Shown: one piece after another, positions 1 to 10,805 of the stretch
How positions within the stretch are numbered: position 1 is the stretch's first letter
Layout: each line of letters opens with the position of its first letter
NCBI GenBank assembly: GCA_911728435.2
Contig: OU452202.1
Location: forward strand, 310,001-374,000
DNA length: 64,000 bases
DNA from: Apoderus coryli
Lineage: Eukaryota; Arthropoda; Insecta; Coleoptera; Attelabidae
Reading direction: 5' to 3'
The notes under the pieces: generated by a model
Told to the model about the DNA's origin: nothing
Databases searched by the model: none
The model's input: the letters and a program-made list of their open reading frames with translations, nothing else
Program-made: the position numbers and the translations under genes

Positions 1-74
1 TATGTACAAACCTAAGCTAAATTATTATTTACAATTAATTTTAATATATACAAAAGCTATATTCTACTCACCAA

Positions 75-503
75 TTACAACCTGTACGGATTGAAACGAT
101 GCTGTCTTGTCTTCGATCTAACCAGTTTCTGATTTTTGTCACACTTCTTCAACAAATTCTCTCCCATCGTCTTATTATTCCTAGGCATATCTCTCACCCT
201 GACATCCTTAACAACATTTTGTCCGTGGGTCGCAGCTTTTGATTCACCAGTTCTTCCTATGCTCGTCGTCAATTTCGGATTAAACTTAAACTCCAACATA
301 GTCTTCTTCCCTTGTACTATTGCCTCACATATTCTTTTCTTCAGCAATGGATCACCATAACAAATACTCAATAAAATTGGAAAACCACGTACCATCGATA
401 ATAAAGATGTTCCATCTAATAAGCGCAATATCGCACACCCCATTTCCACTGGTAAACTCGCCAACTGGGCCGGAGACTCGATACGTCTGAATAATTTATA
501 CAT
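75..503 (-). CDS. F-box-like small protein, copy 1
   Basis: A 142-aa reading frame. Residues about 12-55 read like an F-box: LASLPVEMGCAILRLLDG, then a Leu-rich helix and GDPLLKKR. F-box proteins normally bind Skp1 and recruit substrates to SCF ubiquitin ligases; here that is inference from the motif. The C-terminal ~90 residues are very basic and of no known domain. I chose the ATG at 501-503, not the in-frame ATG at 597-599. The TATA box (589-596) and initiator (562-567) put transcription start near 565, downstream of the longer start. A four-codon upstream ORF lies in the predicted leader. A consensus 5' splice site (GTGAGT, 66-71) follows the stop codon, so an intron may follow. Copy 2 differs at only a few residues (for example G/W in the F-box). 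It could be a gene fragment carried by a repeat rather than a conserved host gene. Confidence 0.55.
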   Translation of the reverse strand: MYKLFRRIESPAQLASLPVEMGCAILRLLDGTSLLSMVRGFPILLSICYGDPLLKKRICEAIVQGKKTMLEFKFNPKLTTSIGRTGESKAATHGQNVVKDVRVRDMPRNNKTMGENLLKKCDKNQKLVRSKTRQHRFNPYRL

Positions 504-561
504 ATTCGTTGAATTAATTAACTTCCTCACTAAAATTCCCACATTAAAATTATTAAATTTT

Positions 562-596
562 AACTGACTATATCGCGCGCGGCACTGGTTTATATA
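562..596 (-). promoter_or_regulatory. TATA + initiator core promoter, F-box copy 1
   Basis: On the minus strand TATATAAA (589-596) is followed by TCAGTT (562-567), an arthropod initiator. The predicted start A lies at 565, 31 bp from the first T of the TATA box, which is the canonical spacing. The same pair is conserved in copy 2. Confidence 0.6.
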
Positions 597-716
597 CACC
601 TACCCGTACGCTGCGCAGCCAATAGGGTGTTAGCTCCGCTCACACACACTACGTGGACGTACCTATGTGATTGGTAAAGTATAAGTGGCATGCAGCGGTG
701 AAAAATAATCGATAAC

Positions 717-1863
717 GGTTACAACCCGTTTTTGACTCACCAATTTTGAGCATAAAACTCAAAATGTTCTTATTTAATATTGGTCTTAAATAAATAAATG
801 GTACGCTACTGGTACCGATATCTAACTTAACGGAACCTAACCGAATTATATTTGACAAGAGACGTATTACACAAAACATCCCCTGTTTTGTGGACGTATT
901 AAACTTACCAAATAATCCATGGATGATTTCTTTTTTTTTTTTGTTTTTACAACAAATTTTACAACTTCCTGTGCTTTTTTTTATGTTCCGACGACACAGC
1001 GTAGTTTTCAAAAGGAAAAGTGTGTCTGGTATGTGACCAATGTGGCCCCACAACTCTTTTGGGACTATATATTTTTTTTCAGGAATAATACTACATAGGT
1101 AATATACCAAAAGCATTACAAACGAAAAAACACTTGGGTTGGTAATGGAGTGCGGTACAAAGGATTATACAGGGTGTTTCATAATATATGCGCAGGACTT
1201 CAGGATGTGAGAGCTCGTCCAAAAATATGAAAAAGTCTCTATTAACTAACAATCTAAAATGCACCATTTTCGAGAGAAATTGAAAAAAAAATCCGGAACC
1301 GTTTATCGTACAGAAAACAGCTTTTTAAGCATTTTCTACTCATAATAAGCTATGTTTTGTGCAAGAATGTTTTTCATTAATTCATAATTGGTGAAGATTT
1401 TGAAGGAGTAGTGGGTGTTTTTCTCCTTAATTTCTACGCCACTGGAAAAAGTACGGTTTTAAGATAACCGCCAATATTTTCTACACAAAAAAGGTACTCT
1501 TGGTCATAAGCTCTAAAGTGTTCGAGCAAAATCACCTGTTGAAAATTTGTTGAACTAAATTTAACTTTTTCTACTAATTAAACGTTATCTTCATAATTGC
1601 AAAATTTAAAAAAATTGAAGACCTTTCTTCAGCTTATCCTTATAAAAAAGTTGTTTTTTTTTATTTCTCCAAGCCGTAAAAATAGTCGAAGAAATTTATT
1701 AAATGTTGAAAATGTCCGCCGTTAGCTTCAATGCACGCAGCATTAATTTTGCAATTATGAAGTTAGTTTGGTTTTGTTACTTGTTTTAACGATTAAATAA
1801 ATTTCGTTTAATTAGTAGAAAAAATTAAAATTATTTAACAAAATTGACCATGTTTTTCAACAA
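717..1863. mobile_element. 1.15-kb insertion in repeat copy 1
   Basis: Defined by comparison with the uninterrupted copy 2. Its right part has an imperfect inverted repeat. The stretch at about 1535-1605 (GTTGAAAA, CTACTAATTAAACG and CTTCATAATTGCAAAA in order) recurs as reverse complement at about 1750-1863. The motif ACAGGGTGTTTCATAA at 1168 resembles termini of several insect repeats. No intact transposase frame is visible, so the class is unassigned. Confidence 0.5.
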
Positions 1864-2050
1864 CTTGATTTTCATCCAAAACTTACTTGTTACAGTTACT
1901 ATTATTATTTTATTCCTATACGAACATATTAATTTATTTAAAGTAAGTAAGAAACATTTCGGTTTGGTCGCAACCAGCGATATACCAAAAGCACATTGGG
2001 ATTGCGTATAGGTAGGATTATTTATTTAATAAAGTTAGAGTGAATGAGTT

Positions 2051-2541
2051 AGGAGACAGGACACGCCCAAATTCCCCACACTAATAAGTTACATTTATTT
2101 TGAAGTTAAATTTGAGTTAAGTTCCTACTTTTGTGGCGTTTGTATTGGAACATTTTTAGTTAAATATTTATGGTTTATTTGGTAAACCTATAGAAAATCA
2201 AAAACTTTTACCTAAAAAAACATTTTTCAAGAGTATATTTTAATTTTTGTGTAATCCCCAACACTTATTAAAAAAACTAAACGGCCTACACACTTTCCTT
2301 CTGGCATATGGTAACATCCTATTATCGATATGTTCAACCACATGTTATACTTGATTTTTCACTTATGTTCACCAGGAAGATTTTCATCAAGAAAAATCCT
2401 ACAACCAGTGAAAGTAAATCATGGTTTCATATTTACTGTCTTATAAACCTTATTACAAAATATACACAGAAATAAGATACAATACTATACATCTAAATCT
2501 ATATTTTTACAAACTACAACACTAGGTACTAAATAATCTAT
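2051..2541. other. Spacer between repeat copies
   Basis: AT-rich sequence without a supportable gene, promoter or repeat of its own. Confidence 0.5.
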
Positions 2542-2615
2542 TATGTACAAACCTAAGCTAAATTATTATTTACAATTAATTTTAATATATACAAAAGCTA
2601 TATTCTACTCACCAT

Positions 2616-3044
2616 TTACAACCTGTACGGATTGAAACGATGCTGTCTTGTCTTCGATCTAACCATTTTCTGATTTTTGTCACACTTCTTCAACAAATTC
2701 TCTCCCATCGTCTTATTATTCCTAGGCATATCTCTCACCCTGACATCCTTAACAACATTTTGTCCGTGAGTCGCAGCTTTTGATTCACCAGTTCTTCCTA
2801 TGCTCGTCGTCAATTTCGGATTAAACTTAAACTCCAACATAGTCTTCTTCCCTTGTACTATTGCCTCACATATTCTTTTCTTCAGTAATGGATCACCATA
2901 ACAAATACTCAATAAAATTGGAAAACCACGTACCATCGATAATAAAGATGTTCCATCTAATAAGCGCAATATCGCACACCACATTTCCACTGGTAAACTC
3001 GCCAACTGGGCCGGAGACTCGATACGTCTGAATAATTTATACAT
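2616..3044 (-). CDS. F-box-like small protein, copy 2
   Basis: The 142-aa counterpart of the frame at 75-503, with the same F-box-like N-terminus (LPVEMWCAILRLLDG) and basic tail. The start at 3042-3044 is supported by the conserved TATA/initiator pair upstream. In this copy a stop lies just upstream in frame, so the longer N-terminus possible in copy 1 cannot be made here. This further supports the short start. The four-codon upstream ORF is retained. The few differences leave the frame open, which may reflect recency as much as selection. Confidence 0.55.
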   Translation of the reverse strand: MYKLFRRIESPAQLASLPVEMWCAILRLLDGTSLLSMVRGFPILLSICYGDPLLKKRICEAIVQGKKTMLEFKFNPKLTTSIGRTGESKAATHGQNVVKDVRVRDMPRNNKTMGENLLKKCDKNQKMVRSKTRQHRFNPYRL

Positions 3045-3102
3045 ATTCGTTGAATTAATTAACTTCCTCACTAAAATTCACACATTAAAATTATTAAATT
3101 TT

Positions 3103-3137
3103 AACTGACTATATCGCGCGCGGCACTGGTTTATATA
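3103..3137 (-). promoter_or_regulatory. TATA + initiator core promoter, F-box copy 2
   Basis: TATATAAA at 3130-3137 and TCAGTT at 3103-3108 on the minus strand, same spacing as copy 1. Confidence 0.6.
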
Positions 3138-3436
3138 CACCTACCCGTACGCTGCGCAGCCAATAGGGTGTTAGATCCGCTCACACACACTACGTGGACG
3201 TACCTATGTGATTGGTAAAGTATAAGTGGCATGCAGCGGTGAAAAATAATCGATAACTTGATTTTCATCGAAAACTTACTTGTTACAGTTACTATTATTA
3301 TTATATTCCTATACGAACATATTAATTTATTTAAAGTAAGAAACATTTCGGTTTGGTCGCAACCAGCGATATACCAAAAGGACATTGGGATTGCGTATAG
3401 GTAGGATTATTTATTTAATAATGTCAGAGTGAATGA

Positions 3437-3627
3437 AGTTACATCCACGCATTTTGTAATTATTTTTGCATTGTATTCACTTACATATTACTTGTTCAGC
3501 ATTTTCTTATCTTATGTTAAAATTTTATAAATGCATGTAGAATTAAGAAGAAAGACAGTACAATTGTAATTATAAACTTGAATAAAGCTTTTTTAAAAAT
3601 ATTTATACCGAGTGGTCAAATATAACT
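3437..3627 (+). repeat. 5' LTR of outer gypsy element
   Basis: 191 bp, begins AGTTACATCC and ends AAATATAACT, with AGTTA/TAACT inverted termini. Contains AATAAA. It differs from the 3' LTR by six substitutions and a 9-bp tandem duplication (CAGCATTTT) that is present only in the 3' copy. Confidence 0.9.
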
Positions 3628-3646
3628 GGCGCAGTCGACTGTAGGA
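3627..3646 (+). promoter_or_regulatory. Primer-binding site, outer gypsy
   Basis: TGGCGCAGTCGACTGTAGGA directly follows the LTR. This matches the TGGCGCAGTCG-type primer site (tRNA-Ser) known from 17.6/297-like errantiviruses. Confidence 0.75.
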
Positions 3647-4122
3647 TTGAGTAGATACGTTTTTTTTTCAAAAATTTGAGGTTTCCAAAATCGAGCCCAA
3701 AAAAGCCGGAAAAATCGTAGTTCGTGTCAACGATTAACTATTCAAACGAACGTTATACTCCAAGTCGGACAAAATAAAATAAAAAAAGTGAAAGTTTGTG
3801 GTACAAGTGCTCAGACTAGGGGACAACGGAACAAGCATCGTCCAGAGCCCTATTGGTGCGGAAAGAGGAACAAAAATCGTCCAAATTCCATAATTAAGAA
3901 GAAGAAACAAAGCAAAGAATGTCCAAAATCCAGCATAAGTTAATATTAATATCGTAAGTGTGAATTCCTTTTCCTTATTTACCTTAGTTTAAGAATTGAT
4001 TTTAATGATATAAATATAGAATAATTTTTTTTTGAATAGCTTTAAATCTGGAAAATCTTGAAGACATAGTGAATTTATTTGATAATTTCAGCATAAAAGC
4101 CAATAAGAAAAACAAAACAAAA

Positions 4123-5140
4123 ATGGCACAACCAAATTATCAATTAATTCGTTATCAAGCAGATAATATTCCTAATTTTGACGGTGATCCAAAAACATTG
4201 AGTAGATTTTTAAATTCTTGTGAACATTTTCTTCAAAATCATCAAGTTAGAGATAACGCAAATGCTGCTATAAACATATGTTTATTTGATACAGTAGTAG
4301 GAAAATTAGTAGGAAGAGCTGCTGATTGAATTGGTTCGCGTATTGAATTAAACACTTGGCAAAATATCAAAGACGCGTTAATTACAACATTTTCAGATCA
4401 AAGATCAGAAGATTGTTTGGTGCAAGACATAATTTGTATGCGTCATGAACGTAATGAAACATTTCATCAATTCGGTTTAAGAATACAAGATTCTAGAAGT
4501 CTTTTATTCACAAAGGTTAATAATTCACTTGAAGAACCTAATATGAAAATTTTAAAAATTCGACAGTATGATGACCTATGTTTAAAAACTTTTGTAAATA
4601 ATCTCAACTATCATATGCAACTAGTAGTAAGACTAAAAAATCCTAATTCACTAGAACAAGCAATGGCATTTGTTTGTGAAGAAGAAAACTTTATAAATTA
4701 TAAAAATAGATCAAATACTCCTAACAATAAATCCATTCCACAACACCCACCGCAAATTCAAAAATCAAATTTCAATATGTCAATTCCACAAAGAAATGTA
4801 TTTCATCCATCGTCTATTCCAAGAACAAATAATATTCCGTTTAGACCAATGTATTCAAATCCTAATACCCCATTTATGTCTAACAATTTTCCCAGACCGA
4901 ATTTTTCATCGCAAAATTATAGATCACCTATGTTTAATAATCAACCAAGACCCATATTTCATCAAAATAATAATAATTTTAATAATCGATTTCATAACCA
5001 TAATGCAAATACAGGTGCTATTCCAAAACATAATTATCCGGAACCAATGGATACTTCATCATCCAACACTCGTATAAAAACTCAACAACCTCTATTCACA
5101 ATGAAGCTATGGATATACCTATTTTCTCTTGCTTTAATTT
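4123..5140 (+). pseudogene. gag: gag of outer gypsy element (broken)
   Basis: Starts at ATG 4123 (MAQPNYQL). The frame runs through a gypsy-type capsid (IPNFDGDPKTLSRFLNSCE near the N-terminus). It is interrupted by a single in-frame TGA at 4327-4329 and then stays open in the same frame through the capsid C-terminus and an Asn/Pro-rich tail ending EPMDTSSSNTRIKTQQPLFT. There the sequence jumps to the C-terminal part of the protease. The gag/pro junction is therefore deleted together with the DTG active-site region. The downstream protease frame is -1 relative to gag, as expected for errantiviruses. Confidence 0.8.
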
Positions 5141-5890
5141 CGATGGAATTCAAAAATTTTATCTCTTTGATTTTTCTGATAAATTTGATGGCTTACTAGG
5201 CATAGATTTTTTAATTAATATTGGTGCAAAAATAAATTTAAACAATTTAACTTTGGAAACAAATCATATTAAGTTACCACTTTATTTTCAAAACAATATA
5301 CTATCTATTGATAATAAAACGAGAAACGTTCCAAAACAAATACAACCTTTTCAATCTTTAATTATACCTTCTAGAGTTACACAACAAATAAAAGTACCAG
5401 TAAAAGAAAAAAACGGCTTAGGTATATTAAATTATATCAATTTAAATGGTGCTGAAATGCCACAAGCACTCGTAAACATTGTAGACTTTTTTGCAATCAC
5501 TGTTATTACCAACTCTCGAGATAACCCAATTAAAGTGACCTTTCATGAACCCTTAGATATAGAACTTATAGAGGAAAATGAAAATAATTTTTTGGAAAAA
5601 ATGGAAACTGATACTGAATATGACAATTACATAGACAACAAACAAAAAGAAAATTTGAAGAATTTAAGACTTAATCATTGTAATTCTGAGGAATATAAAA
5701 AAACACGAGACTTATGTTACGAATACAGAGACATATTTTACTGTGAAGGAATACCTTTGACATTTACAAACCAAGTTAAACACAAAATAAACCTGACAAA
5801 CGAGACACCCATTTATACCAAAACCTATAGATTCCCGGAAATACATAAACAGGAAGTCAAGACACATGTTATGTCATCCTCTAACAGATA
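5095..5890 (+). pseudogene. pol: Protease C-terminus and RT start, outer gypsy
   Basis: The frame begins with the last part of a retropepsin (DIPIFSCF, then FDGLLGIDFLINIGAKINL, the conserved LLGxDFL motif) but has no DTG/DSG catalytic triplet. A linker follows (TFHEPLDIELIEE), then the N-terminal edge of RT (PLTFTNQVKHKINL, YTKTYRFPEIHKQEV). Just after HKQEV the frame runs into the second element. RT fingers, palm and the YxDD motif are absent from the outer copy. The remainder of this pol resumes at about 10806. Confidence 0.8.
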
Positions 5891-6075
5891 AATTGATGAA
5901 CTTGCATTTATTCTGCTTACTTAAGTTACCATAGTTTATAAAAAGTGTTTTTGTTATGTATTGTAGCCAGTTAGAGTCAAACCTTTGTATAATTCACATA
6001 AATCCAGTATTTTGTAATTTTTGGAAAATAAAAATAATTTTTAAAAACGAATTTTGACAAAGTAGTTACATAATT
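5867..6075 (+). repeat. 5' LTR of second gypsy element (limits uncertain)
   Basis: The right end is fixed by the primer site TTGGCGCAGTCAGTATAGGA at about 6074. The left end is either TGTTATGTCATCC at 5867 (TGT...ACA type, ~204 bp) or AGTTACCATAG at 5924 (AGTT...AATT type, ~152 bp). No 3' LTR remains for comparison. AATAAA occurs near 6027. Confidence 0.6.
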
Positions 6076-6385
6076 GGCGCAGTCAGTATAGGATTGATTG
6101 AGTTGTTCGCTACATCGCGTAGGACAATATCGGTTTTAATCGTTAATCAATCAAACGAACTTAGTGATTCTCGGAACTGTGGTGGTGTTGTGCAGAGTGG
6201 CTTCTCAGACATCAGAAAACCCAATCCATTGTGGACTGTAGGCAACATCCAGCTACCGTATTCACGGAAAAGGAACAAAATTGTCCTTTTTGCAAGGAGT
6301 TATTGATTGGTATTGGACAAAATCGCTGAAACCTTCAAGACTTCTTATAGAATGATCAAAGTCCTCATATTAGTGTAAGTGCATT

Positions 6386-7984
6386 TTGAATTTCATGTTT
6401 ATAGAAGATTTGTCAAGCTCTTTAAGTAAATTAAATATTAGTTTAGTTGGCTCTAACTCTGCTTCTCAAAGTTCACAAGAAATCTTAATTAGTAATAATC
6501 AATCTACTGAATTAGAAAGAAATACTTTTAATTTAGACAATACATTTAGTGATACGAATATAGATATTAGGTTAGCATTAGATAATTTTATTAACGAAGA
6601 TACAATGGCAAACTTTAAACCTGAATATTTAAATTGTGTTCCAACTTTCGATGGAAACCCCACCGAATTAAACAGATATTTGGCTACTTGCGAATCAATT
6701 ATAAATCAATTTTATGATCGAACAAATCCAAACAACTTTCAAAATGTTTACCTACTAAACTCACTGATTGGAAAACTTTCTGGCAATGCTCGTTTAGTTA
6801 TTAATATTCAAAATTCGACAAACTGGGCAGAAGTAAAAGAAACCCTTCTAAGAAATTTCGCAGACAGACGTGACGAAAGCTGTCTAAACAGAGATCTTGT
6901 AATGCTAAGACAACTTCCGAACGAAAACGCACAAAGTTTCTACGATAAATGTCTTGAACTTCTTAATTTATTATGCTCATATGTAGATGGTCACGAAGAA
7001 CCAAATACCGCTCAAATAAAACGACAATTATACCAAAATCTAGCATTAAAAACATTTCTTTCCGGTCTCAGAGAACCTTTAAATAACACTTGTGAATCGA
7101 TTACCTTAGATTTTTTAGAACCATTGGAAGTTGAAAAATTTTGTAGACAAGACATTGAAAATATAAACTTAAATAACTTTGACGAAACAACTAATCTACA
7201 ATTTGATCCCTCAATAATTAGAACAAACCACCTAAACGAAGAGGAAAAAAGTGCAGTTATTAATCTTTGCTCAAAATTTGCTGATATTTTTTATCACGAC
7301 GGAACTCCACTAACATTCACTAGTAAAATCAAACACCACATACGCACGACCGATGAAATTCCTATCTACACAAAAACATACCGCTATCCTTTCATTCATA
7401 AACAAGAAGTCCCGTCACAAATCCAAAAAATGCTTGATCAAAATATTATTCGCCCCAGTAATTCTCCATATTCCTCACCGATATGGGTAGTCCCCAAAAA
7501 ATTAGATGCCTCTGGTAAACAAAAATGGCGTGTAGTCATAGACTACCGAAAGCTAAATGAAAAGAGTATAGACGATAAATATCCCCTTCCAAATATAACC
7601 GACCTGTTAGATAAACTTGGTAAATGTAAATATTTTACTACCCTCGATTTGGCTAGTGGCTTCCACCAAATAGAGGTTAACGAACCCGACATCCAAAAAA
7701 CAGCTTGTAGCACCGAGAACGGCCACTATGAATTCCTTCGTATGCCGTTTGGTTTAAAAAACCGTCCAGCCACGTTTCAACGCGTTATGGATAACATTTT
7801 GCGTGGTATAACTAACGAAAAGTGCGCTGTCTATTTAGACGACATAATTATTTTTTCAAGTTCGCTTCAGGAACATATAGTCAGGCTAACCGAAGTTTTC
7901 AAACGATTAAGAGACTCAAATTTCAAAATTCAATTAGATAAATCTGAATTTCTACGCCGTGAAGTTGCATATTTAGGCACATAG
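6386..7984 (+). pseudogene. gag-pol: gag-RT fusion frame, second gypsy
   Basis: One 532-codon frame. The usual gag start is probably ATG 6605 (MANFKPEYLNCVPTFDGNP); about 73 codons upstream are also open. The capsid runs to about residue 240. The frame then jumps directly to the pre-RT linker (FLEPLEVEKF), losing the gag C-terminus and the whole protease but staying in frame. RT follows: SSPIWVVPKK, VVIDYRKLNE, TTLDLASGFHQIEV and the catalytic AVYLDDIIIFS. One core motif reads GLKNRPATFQRV where the family normally has Ala for the Arg. The frame ends at a TAG (7982-7984) caused by an apparent one-base loss just upstream; RNase H continues in frame 1. Confidence 0.85.
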
Positions 7985-10241
7985 TCACCCCAGACGGAGT
8001 TAAACCTAACCCTGACAAAATTAAAGCCATAAAAAACTACCCTATTCCCGGAACAACTAAAGAAATTAAAGGCTTTTTAGGTTTATTAGGATATTATAGA
8101 CGCTTTATAGATAACTTTTCAAAAATCACCCAACCATTAACTAAATGTCTAAAAAAAGGTGCAAAAATTGTACATGACAACGAATTTATAGACTGTTTTA
8201 ATAAATGTAAGACTTTACTTATGAACGACCCTATACTACAATATCCCGATTTTAGTAAACCATTTAACCTCACTTGCGATGCTAGTGAGATAGCATTAGG
8301 TTGTGTTCTTAGCCAAGGACCTATTGGTCGAGACTTGCCTATCGCTTACGCATCACGAACCCTAAACGACAGCGAACGTAAACTATCTGCCACAGAACGT
8401 GAGTGTTTATGTTTAGTTTGGGGAACGAAACATTTTCGCCCTTACCTTTTTGGCCCTAACTTTAACTTAATAACTGACCATAAACCACTTATTTGGCTTT
8501 TTTCAATTAAAGACCCAAATTCAAAATTAGTAAGATGGCGTCTTAAACTGATGGAATTTAACTTTAAACTTTACTATAAATCTGGTCGCCTTAACACGAA
8601 CGCTGACGCCCTCTCACGGATAGAATTACACACTAAAGATGCCGAAGAAACATTTGACTTAGATAAATTTATACAAGACACTTACGAAAATTTACACAAT
8701 GACCCTTCTAACGAAATCCCAAATAAACAGGACAATATTGACAACATTTCAACCTTTGTTAATCCTGATAATAACCTCAATGACCTAGCATCCAATAGTG
8801 CATACCCTGACCTGGATCAAACAAACAATGTTGACCTACCAGTTGAAGACGACGTTACGATACACTCAAACGCACAACAAGATCCAATAATAAGTATACC
8901 TATTATTGAATCACCTGTTAACTACGGTGCGAACCAGATCTTTATTGAAGATGTATTTCATTCTCCCGCTAAAAAAAGAATTAAAATTTTATTCGAAAAG
9001 AAACGCCGATTTATAGTACAAATCTCAAAACATAATTTTGAACATGATATTATAAATTTTGTAAAAGAATTTGTTATCCCCGGCAAACCATATTATTTAT
9101 ATTTTGAAAATCCAGACACCTATGAACCATTTTGCGAAATCGTTAGGAAAAATTTTAAATGGCCTTCATTAATTTTTAAAAGATGCAAAATTAAACTTGT
9201 AGACGTCACCGACAAAGAAGAGATACAGAACATCATCCTTAATTATCATGAAGGAAAATCAAACCACCGAGGAATAGATGAGACAGAACAAAAAATCAAA
9301 ACTAAATATTATTGGCCCAATTTAAAAGACTCTATTCAAACGTTTATTAATGACTGTGAAACCTGTCAGATTAGCAAATACGAGCGTAACCCTATAAAAA
9401 TTAAAATGAATATCACTCCTACGGCAACCCGACCTTTCGATATTGTTCACATGGATACCTATACTCTAGAAAAACAGAAATTCTTGACTATTATTGACAG
9501 TTTCTCTAAATACGCTCAAGCATACCCAATAAAATCAACTACTTCTACTGAAATTGTCGATAACCTTTTAATTTATTTTTCGCATCATAATATCCCAAAA
9601 CAAATTGTAGTAGACAATGGCACGGAATTCAAAAATTCAATCGTAACCGAACTCTTACAGCTACATAAAGTGAAAATTCACTTCTGTTCTCCAGAACACC
9701 CACAGTCTAATGGTTTAATCGAAAGATTACATTCCACCCTAGCTGAACATATAACCCTTTTAAATAACCAAAACTTTGAAAAAACTCCTATTACCCAAAA
9801 AATGATTTATGCTATATTGGCATGTAATCAAACCATTCATTCGGTCACCAAACTAAAGCCTATTGATATTATAAACGGACATATTACTAATGATGATCCT
9901 TTTGACATTAACATAGACCACATATTATTGACTGACTATATCAACGACCATAAAGAGAAATCCAAAATATTATATTCTGGTATTAATGAAAAAATATCAT
10001 CTAACAAAGAAAAGATTATTACTAAAAAGAATGAAACTCGAGACGACCCTGAGATTTTCAACCGAACAAAAAGTGTTACATAAAAAAGCATGCACGCCGT
10101 AAACTTGCTGATAAATTCTCAAAATCTACTAAGGTCATATCTGTAAATAAAAACCGTAAAACAGCAAAGACATCTTCTCATGAAAAAGTACACCTCGACA
10201 ACATAAAAAGACCCATGAGAAATAAATACAGTTTTGAGTAA
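7980..10241 (+). pseudogene. pol: RT thumb, RNase H and integrase, second gypsy
   Basis: Open in frame 1 from about 7980 to 10083. It holds the RT connection (GFLGLLGYYRRFI), RNase H (LTCDASEIALGCVLSQ, ATERECLCLVW, LITDHKPLIW, LNTNADALSRI), then integrase. The integrase has a complete HHCC finger (HEGKSNHRG, CETCQ) and DDE residues in HMDTY, VDNGTEF and NGLIERLHSTL. A second frameshift near 10065-10080 moves the basic C-terminal tail to frame 3, which ends at TAA 10239-10241. Apart from these breaks the catalytic residues of RNase H and integrase look intact. Confidence 0.85.
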
Positions 10242-10317
10242 ATATTTCTTTGAAAAAAAAATATATAATAATATAAATATGTAATTAAATAATAAAACTT
10301 AAATTTTAACACGTCCT

Positions 10318-10805
10318 TTTTCTTGTTTTCAGAATCTTATATATCACAATGTCAGTCTCACGTTGCGATAAAATAACATACAAACAACTAGATGATAATC
10401 CTGGTTTAATACCCTTTAAACTCGGATCAGCAAAAATAGAGCAGTACACTACACTTTAATTCACTACTAAGTTCTCAGCCTCCTCGCAGATAGGGTAGAT
10501 CAAAAAATTTTCCAAATTATACCGCAATATTTAAATAAACGTTCAAAAAGAGGACTAGCAAATATTATTGGTTCAGTTTTTAAAAGTATCACTGGAAATT
10601 TAGATGCCGCCGATGGCGAAAGATACGAAAACTTAATAAAAAATCTACAAAACAATCAAAATAAATTATCGGATACCATTTTGAAAGAAAACACAATCTC
10701 TCTGAAGTTAATAAAAAAGTTTAATTTTTCTATAGAACAAGTCAGCCAAAATGAACAGTTATTGGAACACAAGTTAAATCACATAGGACTAATTGTGCAT
10801 AAGCA
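10318..10805 (+). pseudogene. env: Truncated env, second gypsy
   Basis: A splice acceptor (TCTTGTTTTCAG, to 10332) precedes a signal-like start and the errantivirus motif NPGLIPFKLGSAKI. A stop follows soon after at about 10457. A deletion then brings in the furin-type site KRSKRGLANIIGSVFK and the conserved SITGNLD segment, followed by a coiled region. The frame ends where outer pol sequence begins. Env proteins of this group are fusion glycoproteins; this copy lacks most of the ectodomain and the membrane anchor. Confidence 0.75.

Larger units (their letters stand above)
1..2050. repeat. Direct repeat copy 1 (F-box unit), interrupted
   Basis: Positions 1-716 match 2542-3257 at an offset of 2,541 bp with about seven mismatches (roughly 1%). 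Positions 1864-2050 match 3257-3432. The 1,147 bp between the two matching parts (717-1863) are absent from copy 2, so they are an insertion in this copy or a deletion in the other. The left end of the repeat may lie outside the window. The unit carries one small F-box-like gene with its promoter. Confidence 0.85.
2542..3432. repeat. Direct repeat copy 2 (F-box unit)
   Basis: Uninterrupted version of the repeat at 1-2050. It ends within a few bases of the gypsy 5' LTR at 3437. The sequence that follows the unit in copy 1 (GTTAGGAGACAGG) is not found after the gypsy 3' LTR. Confidence 0.85.
5867..10805 (+). mobile_element. Second gypsy element, nested and 3'-truncated
   Basis: Lies inside the RT region of the outer element. 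It has an LTR-like leader, its own TGGCGCAGTC primer site, gag fused to RT, RNase H, integrase and the first part of env. It ends abruptly in env near 10805, where the outer pol reappears. It has no 3' LTR. Either it inserted and was then trimmed together with the host copy, or the chimera formed by template switching between two related RNAs. Confidence 0.75.

Noticed and set aside
649..1116. 155-codon minus-strand frame with CKICCKNKKKK, vaguely like the Cys-rich end of piggyBac transposases
   Set aside because: The cysteine spacing is incomplete, the catalytic domain is absent, and the frame crosses the insertion boundary at 717.
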